Origin: Stenopsyche tienmushanensis
Lineage: Eukaryota > Arthropoda > Insecta > Trichoptera > Stenopsychidae
Direction: 5' to 3'
NCBI GenBank assembly: GCA_008973525.1
Contig: WACJ01000520.1
Coordinates: forward strand, 558,001-622,000
DNA: 64,000 bases
The translations under genes were made by a program, and so were the position numbers. Below are positions 1-11,934 of this stretch, one piece after another (the first letter of the stretch is position 1; each line of letters begins with the position of its first letter). The notes under the pieces were generated by a model, which was given only the letters and a program-made list of their open reading frames with translations, was not told the DNA's origin and did no database searches.

Positions 1-177
1 GTTGTTTATTTTATCAAAACTTTTTTATTTGAACGAAAATAGGTGATAATTTATAATTCGACCCCCACTGATTCCAAATCTGAAATGAAAAAAAACTATA
101 TCATCCATTTTTTCCCTGGATTTCAGTTTTTGTCTATATATTTAAAAAATATAATAGTTTGTTCGGGAACTATACAT

Positions 178-312
178 TCCTATACCATTCATCCGATTGC
201 GATGAAACTTTGGGGAGTTATTTCGCGCACCTTCGTGGATGTTATAGAATTAATACAAGTATTATTTGTGTACGCAATTTGTTACGCGAAACGCTCGGCG
301 AATGCACCATGT
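178..312 (+). repeat. Helitron-like terminal repeat, copy 1
   Basis: This segment aligns with the reverse complement of two other places in the window (about 12668-12835 and 51770-51960). The best conserved block is CATCCGATTGCGATGAAACT, followed by a run matching 'ATAGAATTAATACAAGTATT' and then a stretch around GTACGCAATTTGTTACGC. Similar 'CCGATTGCGATGAAACTTTG' blocks are common at one end of insect Helitron-like elements. I see no Rep/helicase coding and no clear terminus, so the Helitron label is an inference; that it is a dispersed repeat is seen directly. Open frames here are incidental. Confidence 0.6.
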
Positions 313-470
313 TTACGCATATCGCTCTAGTGAAATTAAGCTTGGACGGCGGAGACGGGAAGATGAAGGATGCGCGCGCAACACGGCAGTTGAACCACGC
401 TCACGGAAGAGAGGGAGACAGTCGATCTTCGAGGCAAGATTGAAGATTTTTTTAATAATAATATTTTTTA

Positions 471-700
471 AAAAAAATATATATAGGATCGATTTTGACT
501 GTTTAATTAAGAAATTTCATGCAAAAAAACAGCAGTCAGCAGACTACTGTTGGAACTTCAAGAAATAGGTGTTCGGTGACAGTTGCAAATGGAGAATTCA
601 TGAAAGAAATTTTAAAAATGTGAGTAAAATAGTAGAGTGTTTTTGCATGAAATTTCTTCATTGAACAGTCAAAATCGGTCCTATATATATTTTTTTTATA
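471..700. repeat. Fold-back inverted repeat (two ~60-nt arms)
   Basis: The left arm (about 471-530) and right arm (about 639-700) are reverse complements with only a few differences. The core is GATTTTGACTGTTTAATTAA against its partner, ending with GAAATTTCATGCAAAAA on each arm. The spacer is about 108 nt and non-coding. This is the shape of a fold-back MITE or of a transcript that would form a long hairpin. I did not identify a target-site duplication or a family. Confidence 0.75.
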
Positions 701-889
701 TTTCATATTTTCGTTTAAAGGAGTATTCCATTGATTATCAGTGTGATAAGAAGAACAGCTCGAAATCAAAGAACAGATTTAAAAATATCCTATGCATGAT
801 GTCGACTATAAAAGAAATGTTTACAAAACTAATCCCTTCTACATATGTGCTCATCTAGCAGCTGTTCTATTGATCTATGCTATTTTCAT

Positions 890-1092
890 TTGTAAAATTA
901 ATTTACGCTCTAATTGAACGCTTCGCGCAAACATGTCCCTAGGATAAAAGTAAGAAAATATCCATGCAATAAAAACAACTCAAAAATGCATAATAACACA
1001 TGAAAGTATAATATTAATTGAATCAATTGTTAAATTTTGAATAATTAAAAAAAAACTAAAAATGTATTTTTAAAAAAAATAGGGGCCAACAT
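890..1092 (-). repeat. Relic of a 5S rRNA cassette (downstream flank only)
   Basis: The segment carries the same 30-nt hairpin as the other cassettes (902-931) and ends in an A-run followed by GGGGCCAAC (to 1092). This is the junction seen where the 5S gene begins at 1429, but here the sequence departs after the first bases of the 5S 3' end. It therefore looks like a cassette whose 5S gene has been lost or truncated. The intact cassette lies about 340 nt further right in the same orientation. Confidence 0.5.
902..931 (+). repeat. 30-nt hairpin repeat, copy 1 (9-12-9)
   Basis: TTTACGCTC, a 12-nt loop, then TCGCGCAAA. It is a slightly decayed copy of a hairpin found six times in the window, always 30 nt long. 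Confidence 0.7.
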
Positions 1093-1218
1093 AAAATTTA
1101 TAAAAACAGTAAAAATAATTTCAAATCACTGTGTTTGTATGATATAGAAAAGAGTATCATAATTAAGACATTTTTTATTAATTTGCAATAGGTTTTCATA
1201 TCCACCACTATCAAAATT

Positions 1219-1428
1219 ATGTAATACATGTATCGAAATATGCAAACAAATTTACGCGGTAATTGAATGCTTCGCGCTAAAAAAAAAACAAAATTAAATA
1301 CATATAAGGAAATATCACTACAGTGGTTTTGACTCAAAAATACAAATTAAAACATAAATGTTGTGAGTTATTGTGGGTTAAAATGTGGTCGGTAGTATTT
1401 TAAATGAAATATTTTTAAAAAAAGTGGG
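1219..1428 (-). repeat. 5S cassette downstream flank with hairpin copy 2 (1251-1280)
   Basis: Positions about 1219-1280 match 41290-41351 almost base for base: ATACATGTATCGAAATATGC, then the TTTACGCGG...TCGCGC hairpin. Both sit downstream of a 5S gene read on the minus strand, at 149 nt here and 44 nt in the other copy. The rest of the flank is A/T-rich and differs in length between copies. Confidence 0.7.
1417..1423 (-). terminator. Pol III terminator of 5S copy 1
   Basis: A run of seven T on the minus strand begins 6 nt past the 5S 3' end (CCCCAC then T7), as expected for RNA polymerase III termination. Confidence 0.75.
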
Positions 1429-1546
1429 GCCAACGACACGCGGTGTTCCCAAGCGGTCACCCATCCAAGTACTGACCGCGCCCAATGTTGCTTAACTTCG
1501 GTGATCGGACGAGAACCGGTGCTTTCAACGTGGTATGGTCGTTGGC
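1429..1546 (-). rRNA. 5S ribosomal RNA, copy 1
   Basis: This is a complete 118-nt 5S rRNA gene on the minus strand. It begins GCCAACGACCATACCACG and ends GTGTCGTTGGC, and these two ends pair to form helix I. The internal Pol III control region is visible, including the C-box-like GGATGGGTGACCGC. The product is the small RNA of the large ribosomal subunit. No base differs from the copies at 41395-41512 and 44638-44755. A T-run follows immediately, and a conserved upstream flank precedes it. Nothing in the sequence suggests a pseudogene; expression is not shown. Confidence 0.96.
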
Positions 1547-1720
1547 AAGCATTATGGAAATATTTAATGTATTTAAAATATTTATCTATTTATTTATTTT
1601 AAATTTATTAATTAAAAAAATATTAAGCATATTTTCAAACCACATAAAAAATATTTTTTGAGATTACGTGAATTAAAAGGTAATTCTATATGAATGAGGG
1701 CTAGCAAAATAAAGCATATT
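1547..1720 (-). repeat. Conserved upstream flank of 5S copy 1
   Basis: These ~174 nt upstream of the gene are shared with 41513-41689 and, in opposite orientation, 44468-44637. Anchors are GCATATTTTCAAACCACATA, TATATGAATGAGGGCTAGCA and AAAATAAAGCATATT, where similarity stops. An AT-rich TTAAATA block lies about 25-30 nt before the gene, where insect 5S genes often carry a TATA-like element. The copies differ by scattered substitutions and small indels. Confidence 0.75.
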
Positions 1721-2860
1721 ATTTTTTTATTACAATTTTTTAAGTTTTAATATTCAAAATTTTATGCGTGACTCTCGCGCGGTAACTTTATTCCGCTTAT
1801 ATAAGGTTCAATTTAAAAAATCCCAAATTTTTGCAGTACGCTATGCTTGGCAACCATTTTTTACAATTTCGGGGACCACCGATTTACGATCTCGCGGACC
1901 TTAAGAACCGATGTACTATCCAAATATAATACTGAATAAAAATAAAATATTCAATCAATTATGCCAATTGTTCGTTTAAAATTTAATATATTTATGTTAA
2001 TTGAAATTATTTTGAAGATTTGTTTTTACTTCATTGAGTACCTGCCATCTACGTTGAGCGCCCATAAAAACTTATATCCAATCCCACCGATTCTCGGAAC
2101 ATCATCCTCTTTTATAGACTGTAATGTTATCTTACAAGAAATTCTAAGAATAGGTCAGAATTAAAACGAATGGAAGCAAATTAAAGAGAATATCTTCAGC
2201 AATGGAATCTAATAGCCTGCAGCTCACCGATGGAGTATTTTATATTATGTCATTTATAATAGGTTTATATTTTCAAATAATTAAAGTTATACAGACCCTC
2301 TGATTACTGACTGTGTAGGTACTAAACTACTTATCTATGTTTGAAACTTAATCAAATCAACTACATTATTTTTTGTTGAACTTCCTTCTGGATACTGATT
2401 AATCTACTTTCAAATGTCGATGTTCTACATATTTTATTGTCAATCTTACATTTCAGCATTTCAATATTTCCTTCCTTCAAATCTTTAATTTGTACAATCA
2501 ATAACGCCATGGTAATAATTCAACATATGTTGAACATACGCTTTCAATGCCGAACGTATAGAATGTTGAATTATGTTGACATGGCTGTTGAATAATAAAG
2601 AGACCCAATTGAAAACCTAGCAATTATATATTCTCTTTTGAAATTGTCGATTGATAAATGTCCTTATAATTATTGTTTATACCAAGTTTGCACCAATAAC
2701 ACAAACAAAAGGTACGAGTTAAACTTCCCGCTTACTAATGAGCAGAAGTTTTAATTTATAAAGACTTCAAAAAGAAAATGGAGGCAAGTTTGCTTTAAAC
2801 TTTAAAACTACGCCACTTAATTATTAAAATAATTAACTACATTGACGCGAACCTACTACG
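1721..2860. other. Unique AT-rich sequence, no gene seen
   Basis: No frame of interest. A perfect 16-bp palindrome, TTCAACATATGTTGAA, lies near 2519-2535 with a related inverted copy about 50 nt downstream. Confidence 0.5.
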
Positions 2861-2864
2861 AGCT

Positions 2865-2873
2865 TATATAAAA
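2865..2873 (+). promoter_or_regulatory. Possible TATA box
   Basis: TATATAAAA sits about 230 nt upstream of the candidate membrane-anchor exon at 3097. No convincing initiator is seen 30 nt downstream. In DNA this AT-rich a TATA motif is weak evidence. Confidence 0.25.
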
Positions 2874-3096
2874 CCAAGCGACCATTATGATACCTAATTT
2901 TAGATGTCATTAAGCTAATCGAGTGCCGACTGTAAATTTGATGATTTATCAACCAGTCGAGTGAACGATTTGAAGCGACTGTACGCTAAGGGCATCGTTT
3001 CTCCCTCGTCCTGGTCCCTACGGATGCCAGTTGCAAATTGCAGGATGTATACTTGCAACTAACTCTACACAGCAGAAACGATTCACTTGAGGTTCG

Positions 3097-3189
3097 ATGA
3101 TCCTCTCCACGATCCGATGAGTGCTCCCTATATTTGCCTCCCTACTCGTCCTGGCTGCAATAGGATATTACATCCTGCTACCTTTGTGA
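3097..3189 (+). pseudogene. Possible broken first exon with signal-anchor segment
   Basis: From ATG 3097 the frame reads seven codons (MILSTIR), then TGA at 3118-3120. It then continues in the same frame as VLPIFASLLVLAAIGYYILL and stops at 3187. That is a good hydrophobic signal-anchor of about 20 residues. The surrounding 3000-3270 block is GC-richer than its neighbours, and a TATA-like motif lies upstream. One reading is a membrane-protein first exon broken by one nonsense change; another is chance. A short hydrophobic run arises easily, so confidence is low. No family can be named. Confidence 0.25.
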
Positions 3190-5519
3190 TACACTGATGC
3201 AGCGAGGAGCTCAAGAGTTCAAGCACTTGGGATAGCCATCGATATTATACGTTCATGGATCACTCTTTAAATAATAGCTTTCTGCGTGCATTTACGACGA
3301 GAGATTGGGTTGTCAATCATGTGGATTTTTTAGGTTCATTTGATGCAAATTTTTAATTCGGCTAAGTGCGTGTAAATCGCTGCAAAGCCTTGATATTTAT
3401 ATTCCAACCCTACATGAATTTTTAAATATTTTCCAAGTCTTCGATACGTTGTATTGTTTTTAATTAAGATATTGAATGATAGTATTATATTTACATAGAG
3501 TTTGATATTTGACTTTTCCCAATGTGTCGAACCAAATATCAATATGTCTCCTGGAGACCGCACTGCTACAAGTTACGAGCTCAACGAAATCGAACTGTGC
3601 TAAAAAGAAGGATGAATTTAAGATTCCTGAATCTAAAAGTAAAGAGATTGATGCCAAATAAGCCACATAAATTTGGCTCAAAATTTTGGATAATAGTCGA
3701 TGTTAAAAAAATTGGAATTATTATAAAAAGTTTGAATACATATGCTTATCTTTAGATTCTACATCAAGTGTTTAACCATTTTAATAAAAAAGAAGTTGTA
3801 TTCTGAGTTTGTTCGATGATACATTTTACCAATGCGAAACATTTTAGAATCTTTACAAATTAATAATACTCATCGTGTATTTGATAGATTTCATAAACAA
3901 GGTATGATATGGAAATGAGCAGATTGAATGGCATTTAAGGTAGTATTCAAAAGATAAATCATATCGAGAGGTAAGCAAACCGGGAACTATATATGAGAAT
4001 AGATCAGGATTAAACTTATTGGAAGTTAGTTAATGAAGCAAATTATTTCATCGGTTGATAGAGATTCAATTATAATACATACTATTCGACAATACTCCAT
4101 CAATTGGTTATTAATCCATGGGCTAATTATGAACCAGATGAATTCAAAGCACCAATGAAAGAGATCTATGTATGTATGCTATCGACTAAGATGACTCTCC
4201 AGATATTCTGTAGTGTAAACAAATTTACGCGCTAATAGAATGCTTCGCGCAAACACATCCCCAAAACGTATACATGGAAATCTCTCGCTGTTATAATATT
4301 AACTGAAAATACAATCTCAATAATATCAAACGTGGATGGAGTACGTTTTATAAATTAATATTGGATGATATTTTTCTTCCGTGAAATGGAAAATTTCTTA
4401 CATTTAACATAGGCGGTTGGCTTTTAAGATTCAATTGATTGATTGAATAAATTCTTGTCAAGTTTATTTTGAATATCAACATTATTGACTGCGATAAGAA
4501 CTTTGAGGACGTTAAATTACAGAAAATTCGTTCATAATTACAAATTTAATAAGACTCATTGCTCATTCAAATGAATCATAGTTAATACTTGTGTAAATTT
4601 TATCATACGAAACGAATTTTTCTACATCTCACGCTAAATAATTTAGAAAGATTTAAATACAAATGTTACCTGAAAATGAACTCATTCAGAAGATTTCTGC
4701 TTTAAATTGCTATTTATTATACAAAAAAATAATAGTGTTATTTAAAATTCCCCTTTTAAAACTAAAAGGCTTGATAATTACAAATAGACAATGTAATTTT
4801 ATCATATTGACGTACACAAAGTAAGCCCTTTTTCGCTTTTAAAGTTTATAAAGATTCTTTAGGAAGAAAGAAAACATCTTAAATATCCTCCCTGTTTTGA
4901 TATCAAAGTATTTATTATTCAATTTCCTTATTTTTTATCGCTTAAGCTACAAATACACAGTAATGGAAAAAAATACAGGAATAAATAAAGAAATTTTCAT
5001 CTTCCTAATGTAAAGAGCCATTATTAAATCTCAAAGCACTTAAAATATTGTCAATATGATTCAAACGGTACTTAACAAAAAATAGATTTTTCAAGCCTAC
5101 CTTAAATACGAGAAAAGACCAACGACGTGGGTTGATTAGAAGCGATCCAAGTATAGCAATATCGATTATAATAACATACCCATAACTTCTCTTGTAACAA
5201 TATATCTAAGAATGAAACCAAATATACAACTTGGATGGATTATATTTAAGACGTCTATTTTTATTCCTTTTATTCAAATTAATATCTATTTAACTGTTTG
5301 AATACCAAACACCAATACGTCGTTGTTTAATTAAGTCTATAATACCAATAATTCATATATTTAACAATTGTGTCAGATTCTTAAAACTTCTTATTCCCAT
5401 TTTGCAAAATTAAGACGAACATCGAGGAAACACCATTGAGAGCGATTCTGAAACCATTGCAAGAAAAAAAAATACTGAATTACATGCATTTTCCAGTAAA
5501 ATCAACATAATCGTTTCGA
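3190..5519. other. Unique AT-rich sequence apart from one hairpin repeat
   Basis: Short open frames only, none recognisable. The hairpin repeat at 4224-4253 is listed separately. Confidence 0.5.
4224..4253 (+). repeat. 30-nt hairpin repeat, copy 3 (9-12-9)
   Basis: TTTACGCGC, 12-nt loop, TCGCGCAAA. The flanks (AAACAAA before, CACATCCCC after) resemble those of copies at 902 and 41322, so the shared unit is longer than the hairpin, but no 5S gene adjoins this one. Confidence 0.7.
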
Positions 5520-6451
5520 ATACGTTTTCCTTACCTTCCCAGAAGTCGCATAAAAAAAATCCGCAGAAAAAAACTTGAACTACATAGAAAACTGACCGCA
5601 TAAAAAAAGCATAACTTCAAATCAATGTGATTAAATGTAGCAAAATTCGCATAAAAAAAACTTTTCGAAGATTAAACACTATTTTTTACGCAGTTCGATA
5701 TGACGTTTGTGACCTAAACTCGCACTAGAATTTGAAAGCTCATTCAGAATTTAAGTAATGTACAATAAATAGATTGCCTAGTTTCTTGTATAATTTTTAC
5801 AGTAAGCGGGTCAGGGAGTTTTTTTTGCTTCAATATTGTTCTCTGTTTCAATACTGCCATATAACATCAAACCAATAATATCATTTAAAATCAAGCAACT
5901 ATCAAAAAAAGTATCAAAGCATTCTCTACCAAATTTATTTGCTAAATTAATGATTTCAGCTGACAATGCCAAAGTTTTTATTATTTTGCCATCTGTAATA
6001 CGTTCGTACCAAACTGCTTTCCAAGAAGATTTCAATAAGAAAGTAATGTGGAGTAATCTGAGACCCTGCACTTGAAACATTATTTAAACAGTCCAAAATT
6101 GAAAACTATTTCTAAGCTTCAGGTAAATTTAATGGCATATTCTCTAGTTTTTTAATATAATACTTTTTAAACGTGGAAATGATGCCCTGATCTAGTGACT
6201 AAATTAAACATGTCGTGTTGGGTGGAAGAAACAATATTTTTACATTTGGATGTATAAAATGTGAATGACTTTTTTTTTATGCGCATTCGCACAAAAAAAA
6301 CTTTGTGCTCTGTGGAAAAATAAAAGATAGGTTCCATTATTTTTGAAAACCGCATAACTTCAAAAACGCATAAAAACAGACCCAAGTGTATTTAGAGACA
6401 TATATATAAATCCGTTAAATAGTGGTCCGTTATATTGAAGTTTTACTGTAG
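5520..6451 (-). mobile_element. Decayed pogo-type DNA transposon
   Basis: The right edge (6421-6451) reads, on the minus strand, CTACAGTAAAACTTCAATAT followed by AACGGACCACT. This is close to the CAGTAAAACCTCGATATAAC ends of pogo/Tigger-like elements. Subterminal 'CGCATAAC...CGCATAAAAA' blocks occur at 5565-5670 and 6270-6380, as in the other pogo copies in this window. A transposase-like fragment lies at 5811-6080 in the matching orientation. The left terminus is not clear, so the start is approximate. Confidence 0.5.
5811..6080 (-). pseudogene. Pogo/Tigger-like transposase C-terminal fragment (tentative)
   Basis: An 89-codon minus-strand frame lies inside the pogo-type relic. Residues about 10-30 (ITFLLKSSWKAVWYERITDG) resemble the 'daI..L..aW..Vt..tI.nCf' segment near the end of the DDE domain in pogo-family transposases. 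There the enzyme cuts and pastes the element at TA sites. No catalytic aspartates are visible in this piece and there is no N-terminal DNA-binding domain, so it cannot be functional. The assignment rests on one weak motif plus position and orientation; it could be a chance frame. Confidence 0.35.
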
Positions 6452-8693
6452 ATATAAAACAAACCTTAATCTTGGATGAAACTGTCCACACATCATACCA
6501 AATGTAGTTCATTTAATATTGTTTTGACCCCTTCAAGTCCGTTTAAATACATATCATGCCAGATTGATAATATAATCAAGGAAATATCTGTTTTTGTAAG
6601 CTATTTCTAGTCTTTAGAATTAGAAGGAGATACAAATTGTCTTTAAGCCTCAGTCAGTTTACAGCAGAGATTGTATAAAAAAAGGCGTCTCTCGAAAACG
6701 TCTTATCTAAATCTTAACACCCCCCCCCCCCTTGCAAGGTTTCATCACTAGCTAGAAATAAGAATTTGTTAAATAAGGGACAGGGACGTCAGACATAGTC
6801 CCGAAAACATACATTACTCCGACGCTTACGCTTCTAAATGGATCACCTTTTTGGGTTCGTTCCCTAAGTGTTTCCGCGGCCAAGACAATCGGTCGGACTC
6901 TCGAGATTGTTCTTAAAGCCACCGGATATCGGGTTTTGGTAATTGCACATCTGTCGTAGGAGTTAGAGTGGTTTATTTATCTAAATCTCTCCCCAAAGAA
7001 AATTTGAAAACTGACAGTTTTACATGGCTAACCCCGTCTACCATTTTCGCCAAAACCGCTTGCGATTTTTCAGTATTTTTCCCCCTACGAAACAATTTCA
7101 TAAATTACCGCATCTGCACACAAGGGCTGCGATTAATTCCACAATCACGTCACGTGACTCGCAAAATAGGCCCACCGTATAAGGATAGAAAATTTACCCC
7201 CATAATAGTATTATGTAAAATATTTCACTCGCGCACATAAAATCTGCCGATCAGGCATTTGATGTTTATGTCAATGGCACCAATTGAAATACCAAAAAGA
7301 ATATTTACCCCAGTAGGTGGTGCATTAAGGCATATTTTTCCGTCGGGAATTTGATTTTAATCATGATAAATTTTGAGTTATTCGTTCAAAACGCATATTT
7401 TTATCCAAACTTTGCATATATAATATCAATAAGGAAAGCATAAACATGTTTATTAAACTTTTTAGTGCTCGCTCAGCAAAAAAAGCTTTTTAAAATATGC
7501 CATATCAACATGGAGAGAAAATAAACTCTTGTTATTCGGTCGCATGTTGAGTCTTCTTGTTTCGAGCTTCCGCGTACACAAATTGGAATTCATATTTGCA
7601 TTTTTATGTATTTTTTGCGCCAGCTTATTGATTTTTTAAATGGTTGTATAAATAGAAGCTCAATTTCGAAATACTTTAATTTGCCCCCGGGCGTAATGTC
7701 GTCGGCCAAGAAGGGGCGTGAGAAATTATTTCGTCCTTTAAGTTAATTATGTCGAGTATGGCGGAGCTTTCGTTTTATTTCTCTGGAGTTTGAAAAGAAT
7801 TTTCGAATTATTTGCGTTATGGAATCGTCAAAGACAGCTGTTTTTTATGAGCTTTAAATGAATGCCGAAGGAAAGGAATGCGAAAATTCCCCAGGGAAGT
7901 GTTTTTAAGACGTCGACAAAAACAACCATTGCTATTGCAAAACTTTCGATGAAAAGCCTCCTGACATTTTAATAAGCTTTAATTGCAATTTCGTTCGTTT
8001 TTTTGTGCATTTGAGCGCATTTGAAGGGAGAAAATGAATTTGTATGTCTTACGAGTCATTTCCGTTTCCGGAGAGGAGCGAGTGGCTTATCTAGTCCTGG
8101 ACCACTTGGTCTGCTGGAGCTTTCGTCGGGATGGGGACCATGTAACGAATTCAATGTAGCACACAGAGCGATATATTTCCACACATAGGTTTTCGCTGAC
8201 AGGCGGAGCTTTTGTTACGAAAAGAAGTGTTGAGCTTTTGGGGTCAGAACATACCCCTACAGACTCGACGAGAAACTCCCTTACATCATACAGGCACTTG
8301 AAAAAGCTGAATCGTCAGTGAATCCTTTGTTTCATTTTGCATGTAAAGTGATTGAAATACGACAAATTTAACGCGAGCTTTTGCAATTTGGCTATTGATA
8401 AATCTAAATGATTTACAAATTTCTCCGTTATTACACTGAGCGTTTTATTTATTTCATATTGTATGAAACACGTTATGAATAATAAAGCAAAATATTATTA
8501 TATTAATCTTCATTATAATTGAAAGCCATTAAGCTTTACGTCCCACGACGAATTACAAAATACTAATCGATATTCAAATCAAATCTCTTTAATATGAAAT
8601 GCTTTTTATAACCACAGAATGCTGTTTATGATTTCAAAACATGTATTTCAAATTCTACATGAATATAAAATACAAATACAAAATATGACATTA
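6452..8693. other. Unique sequence; C12 run; no gene recognised
   Basis: A 12-base cytosine run occupies 6720-6731. Base composition rises in GC at 6780-7250, 7680-7760 and 8040-8300. A 90-codon plus-strand frame (6968-7240) in the first block has no recognisable motif. These blocks may be conserved non-coding islands, but nothing in them can be assigned. Confidence 0.45.
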
Positions 8694-8698
8694 ATTAC
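8694..8698. repeat. Target-site duplication, left (ATTAC)
   Basis: ATTAC directly precedes the left LTR and recurs directly after the right LTR at 12609-12613. Confidence 0.85.
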
Positions 8699-9353
8699 TG
8701 TTGCGTTTGACCCCGCCTGACGTGCAGAGGTCAAGCAGCCTTCGTTGCCGAGTCCTTCAATCCTTCGGACCATCAGGATCGAAGAGGACCGACAACGGTT
8801 TTCGTCAGGATTATTCGATTCAAGACCAGGAACGTATTCGAAATGAAGAAGGACCGCAGGAGTTCAATGAGATTCCAAATTAGCCGCACAACACATTTAT
8901 TACGGACTTAACAGGTGGAGAACCGGCAGCAAACGTTGACCAAGCAAAGGGGTGGCGACAGGCAGCGTGGTATGGTGATATAAGAAATATAGCGACGGCG
9001 GGCGGCGCCAGATTCTGGATTTTACAACCCCAGAATCCAGCGCCGCTCCGGAGAGAACCTTCTCATCCGACGCCTACCACAAGAAGAACGACGAGAGGCC
9101 CCAGTAAGGGCTCGGACCCTTATACACAATGGCGTCTTTGGGACAATAAAACTTGTTTCGTCAACTTTCTACAGGACGAAACATCCCAGCCGCATTCCAT
9201 TCCCATTGTTCTATTTAGAAAGCGGGGCTGAAGGTCCACTGCTTGGGGTATAATTGCTCAAAAATTGTCGTTACACGAATATTTTACAATGACCAGACGC
9301 CATGCATTCAAGGATCCAAACTCTCGTCGCTATGCATTTCCGTCCACGCTACA
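8699..9353 (-). repeat. 3' LTR (655 bp)
   Basis: On the minus strand it starts TGTAGCGTGGACGG and ends CAAACGCAACA. A polyadenylation signal AATAAA (minus strand) is at 8896-8901. A GC-rich stem-loop, GCGGCGCCAGATTCTGG with its near-complement, spans 9002-9046. It is the same as 11954-12608 throughout. The plus-strand 60-codon frame at 8701 is incidental. Confidence 0.92.
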
Positions 9354-9362
9354 CTCCCCCTG
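9354..9362 (-). other. Polypurine tract
   Basis: Minus-strand AGGGGGAG abuts the 3' LTR, the expected primer for plus-strand DNA synthesis. It fixes the element's orientation together with the PBS. Confidence 0.75.
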
Positions 9363-11934
9363 ACTTAAGGTTGGACGTCCCGACCAACCAACCCAAGCCA
9401 GATCGTACCTTTATAAACATCAAGGCTCAGCCAGTTTGCAACCGTTTCTCCAGAAACATATACAAGAATATTCAAATACAACAAGTAGCATACAAGACAT
9501 TTAGACAAATAATATAAGTACAGACATATACGCACAAAATAACAAACAAGATTCTAATAGTCTATTAGTTCCACATTTAAAATAAAATCCTTAGAGAAAT
9601 AGTGAACACGAATCTAACAAGAATTGAAGTGGAATAGAAAATTTAAGTGATTCGGCGACAACAAGCAATATTATAGGCAGGAACAATAGAAATTAAAATT
9701 CGATAGCAAAGATCTAAATGAAACTACATGATGAAGAGAACATCGTAAGTTGAATTTGAAATAAAGAGTAATTTTAAGCTTAGAAGAAGAGATCAAATAT
9801 TTATAATGATTATCAAGCAACTTACAACAACAGACAATAATAAACAATCACAAAATCAAGAAAATTTTGGAAATTATAAAAGCGCTCGTAAAATCAAAAC
9901 AAAGGAACTCAATTAATAGACACAGTTTAAGAGTGTCATATCTTCAACCTTTGCAAATTAAAAATCATCTTAAGCCTAAAGAAGAAAATTATAACAAAGC
10001 AATGAAAATCAAGTGAATTGATATGCAACACAATACTACCACACATTATCAAAAGCAATGAGATCAACATGCATGAAATAATTTTTAAAAATAAACAAAT
10101 ATATTTAATGTTCATCTTGGGCCGTATAATTCGTCACACTACCTAGTGAAAGTAATACTCGTGTATCATCCGCATTATAGTGCCATCCGTGTTTGTAAAT
10201 GCCACCCTCCGCTGTCTTTCCGAATATTTTAATATTTAAATTATTTATTTATCTATTTTTACAGTTTATGGTTATCTTATGTCTGCTAATTAATTTCATC
10301 TAGGTTTATTCAATATCATGAATAGTCTCGGTCCGTTACTAGCTAGTTTACTTCCCGGCCCTCCATGGCCGTCTGACTCAGAATGAATCCGGTCATTATC
10401 AGCTGCATTTTTACCTAATCTTTCTAGGGTTCTTCGAGCTGCAAGAACCAATCAGGTGCCCCTTAGGAGCTCAGCTACCGTCATCACGACGTCCGTATAG
10501 CTACGAGACGTCTACGCGCGTTAGCCTGTTTGGCGACGAAAACAATCATCCCTCCGAACCGGCACTTAAAAGTTTACGCGGACGACTAATCAAACAAAAC
10601 TACGTTCGCCGCGACCTCGATTTATCTATTCGCAATAGTAATGGACTCGTCATACGCGTGTCCTATCGCAGGATATTAGTGTGAATAAACTAGGCAAAAC
10701 AGAAAATAAGGAAAATAGACAACAACTAATAGAAGGAAAGTTCCTAACTATGTTAACCAATCAATCATAGCTTATTATCGTCGTCGTCATCTTGTGTCGT
10801 AAAGAAGTAATTATAACCACTAAGATAAGCTCGTCCAGAAGCTCCCTGATGCGCTCAGTATCACGGGCAGTCTTAGGCGCGAAACTGAAAGTTCCGGCCG
10901 CCAACCCTACATCACCGACCAATGGGATTCTCGCATGTTGAGAATCCAGGCGGCGCCTCTCGAAGGATAGTGAAAGCGGCGATTAAAGCCACCCATGGTG
11001 GTTCAATCCGCCCTGATGTTGACATCACCAGACTCCCGTCTATCATGCACGAAACTGAAAGTTTCGGCTTGATCTCGAACACTCCATTCAAAATCAAATG
11101 ATGTACCTCACGAACCATGGCTTTATGGCGATCCTATTTCTAAAGTTTCAAAATTATTAAATGACTTGCTTCTAGCAATTACGACAGTCCTTGAAGTCCA
11201 TGAGAAGTTTACAAAAAAAAATGGAACAAAAACGACGACAATAAGGCTGTTCTAAACAATACCGACCGTTTGCGAAGGGTATCTTTGGGACTATACCTGA
11301 AATTCTTTACAATTCATTATGCTACACAACTAGCATTACATTTAACGATATTCAGCGTATTCTAAAACTCAATAATAAAAAATCAAACGACTAATATAAT
11401 ACAAAATTCAACGTCGTTTATAACCAAAGTATCACGAATCGGCAAAGTAGACGATGGCAGCGGAAAGAGCAAAACAAACGACACTTACTACCATTGCAGG
11501 TTCATAATTATCACAAGCACTCACTTTATTGCCTTTTTAATCACTTTCACTAATGCCGCCCCGCGGCCAGCGCTTCAGGCGCGGCCACGTGGGGTCGGTC
11601 GCTCCCGTTGGTCTTCCGGACACGTGTCTTGCATCGGGCTGCAAGCGCGTGTACCGGCGATGCTGCAGGTAGTCCTCATCCTCAAGGGTGGCGCGTCGCG
11701 GTGCCGGCGGTGGAAGCCGCGACCCTCGGCACCGGCCGCAGGTGCTCAGGTGGAGTGGCACCGCGGCGTCGGTGCAGGTGTAAAGGGCGTCGCACCGCGT
11801 CGTCGTCCTTGCGCTGCGAAGCAGAGGTGAAGGCGTCGGTCCCGCCCCACGCTCATGCTTCCGATGTGCGGCGGCTGAAACTCCTTCTGTTGCAGCGGCC
11901 TTCTTCGTCAGCATCCCGAGGTCCTGGTCCCGAA
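9363..11934 (-). other. Non-coding internal region of the LTR element
   Basis: Reading on the minus strand, the leader (about 11540-11934) is GC-rich, the middle (10340-11130) is mixed, and the part nearest the 3' LTR (9380-10140) is strongly AT-rich. No frame longer than about 70 codons lies wholly inside. A 163-codon minus frame (11537-12028) begins inside the LTR and runs through the PBS, so it is not a credible gag. A short direct repeat around ACTTTCAGTTTCG occurs twice near 10880 and 11055. No reverse transcriptase, protease or integrase motif is visible. Confidence 0.7.
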
